Shown: in pieces, positions 63,613 to 64,000 of the stretch
How the letters are laid out: every line of letters starts with the position of its first letter
How positions within the stretch are numbered: the stretch's first letter is position 1
NCBI GenBank assembly: GCA_029781535.1
Contig: JAKOWL010000250.1
Coordinates: forward strand, 34,711-98,710
DNA from: Pseudomonadota bacterium
Lineage (GTDB): Bacteria > Pseudomonadota > Gammaproteobacteria > Burkholderiales > Methylophilaceae
DNA: 64,000 bases
Direction of reading: 5' to 3'
Program-made: the position numbers and the translations under genes
Notes under the pieces: model-generated
The model's input: only the letters and a program-made list of their open reading frames with translations
What the model was told of the DNA's origin: nothing
The model's database searches: none

Positions 63613-64000
63613 CTAGCCACCTAAACGCAATCGCACAAGATTAGGAACTTGCATCTGTACAGATTGATGGGTAGTCATCACGACGATACCACCTTCATTC
63701 GAAAACAGCTCGATACGTTGACGCAAAACATCCACCGCAGCAACATCCAGCGCAGTGAACGGTTCATCCAACACCCAAAGAGGCGACTGCTGCAACCACA
63801 ACCTCGCTAACGAAATACGCTTCTTCTGTCCTTGTGATAACAGTCTGGAAGGCAAGCTCATACATCTTTTCAAACCGAGCTCGTCCAGCACATCTTTGAT
63901 ATGCTCAGCTTTTACTTCCATGCCTGCCAATGTCATGGAAAATTGGAGGTTTTCGATTGCAGAGAGTTCCTCTTTAATGCCTGACAAATGTCCGATATAC
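63613..64000 (-). CDS. ccmA: Haem exporter ATP-binding protein CcmA (5' end cut by the window)
   Basis: The C-terminal ~129 residues are visible, starting YIGHLSGIKEELSAIENLQF (the Q-loop region of CcmA). The signature LLSQGQKKRISLARL, Walker B LWVLDEPFTALD and H loop VVMTTHQ follow. Walker A lies beyond base 64000. It powers release of haem-loaded CcmE. It precedes ccmB by 11 bp. Confidence 0.93.
   Translation of the reverse strand, partial: YIGHLSGIKEELSAIENLQFSMTLAGMEVKAEHIKDVLDELGLKRCMSLPSRLLSQGQKKRISLARLWLQQSPLWVLDEPFTALDVAAVDVLRQRIELFSNEGGIVVMTTHQSVQMQVPNLVRLRLGG

Overview
The window looks like chromosomal DNA of a Gram-negative betaproteobacterium, most likely a methylotroph of the Methylophilaceae (Methylotenera/Methylophilus type). 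That is an inference from gene content: an adjacent edd-eda pair, an LPS inner-core locus, creBCD, assimilatory nitrate genes with nasT, and a full ccm cluster. It could be a related Nitrosomonadales genus. I saw no tRNA, rRNA, insertion sequence, prophage or CRISPR array.

Layout. 1-9 kb: surface polysaccharide genes. One membrane glycosyltransferase on the + strand faces a tightly packed eight-gene minus-strand operon (HAD phosphatase, GT2, LAB_N protein, ArnT-like GT39, UDP-glucuronate 4-epimerase, GT4, FkbM methyltransferase, CgeB-like GT). 9-11.6 kb: eda and edd, ending in an intrinsic terminator. 11.8-22 kb: lipid A/LPS genes, including a NodU-type carbamoyltransferase, a protein with two Kdo/WaaP-like kinase domains, a second ArnT-like protein, an LpxL-type acyltransferase, YjdF, WaaP, WaaG and WaaC. 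A decayed copy of a waaP 3' end lies just beyond yjdF. 22-29.4 kb: grpE-dnaK-dnaJ with two sigma32-type promoters, then a CaCA antiporter and a P2-type Ca-ATPase. 30-34.6 kb: creB-creC, then creD behind a perfect cre-tag, an M23 peptidase and a small membrane protein. 34.6-42.7 kb: housekeeping genes (gloA, a YfhL-like ferredoxin, coaD, rsmD, two M16 peptidases, ftsY-ftsE-ftsX). 42.9 kb: a secreted protein with a VPLPA/PEP-CTERM sorting tail.

43.6-57.6 kb is an assimilatory nitrate island, all on the minus strand: nasT, nrtA-nrtB-nrtD, an outer-membrane porin, nirB, narK, a PP2C/Ser-Thr kinase fusion, nirD and nasA. Its control can be read from the sequence. NtrC-type dyads and sigma54 -24/-12 promoters stand before nasT and before nirB. 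Between nasT and nrtA lies a two-hairpin ANTAR-target RNA whose second hairpin overlaps a strong intrinsic terminator. Nitrogen limitation (NtrC) and nitrate/nitrite (NasT antitermination) would therefore act in series. The window ends in ccmA-I (57.9-64 kb; ccmA is cut by the edge), the System I cytochrome c maturation operon, which fits a c-type-cytochrome-rich methylotroph.
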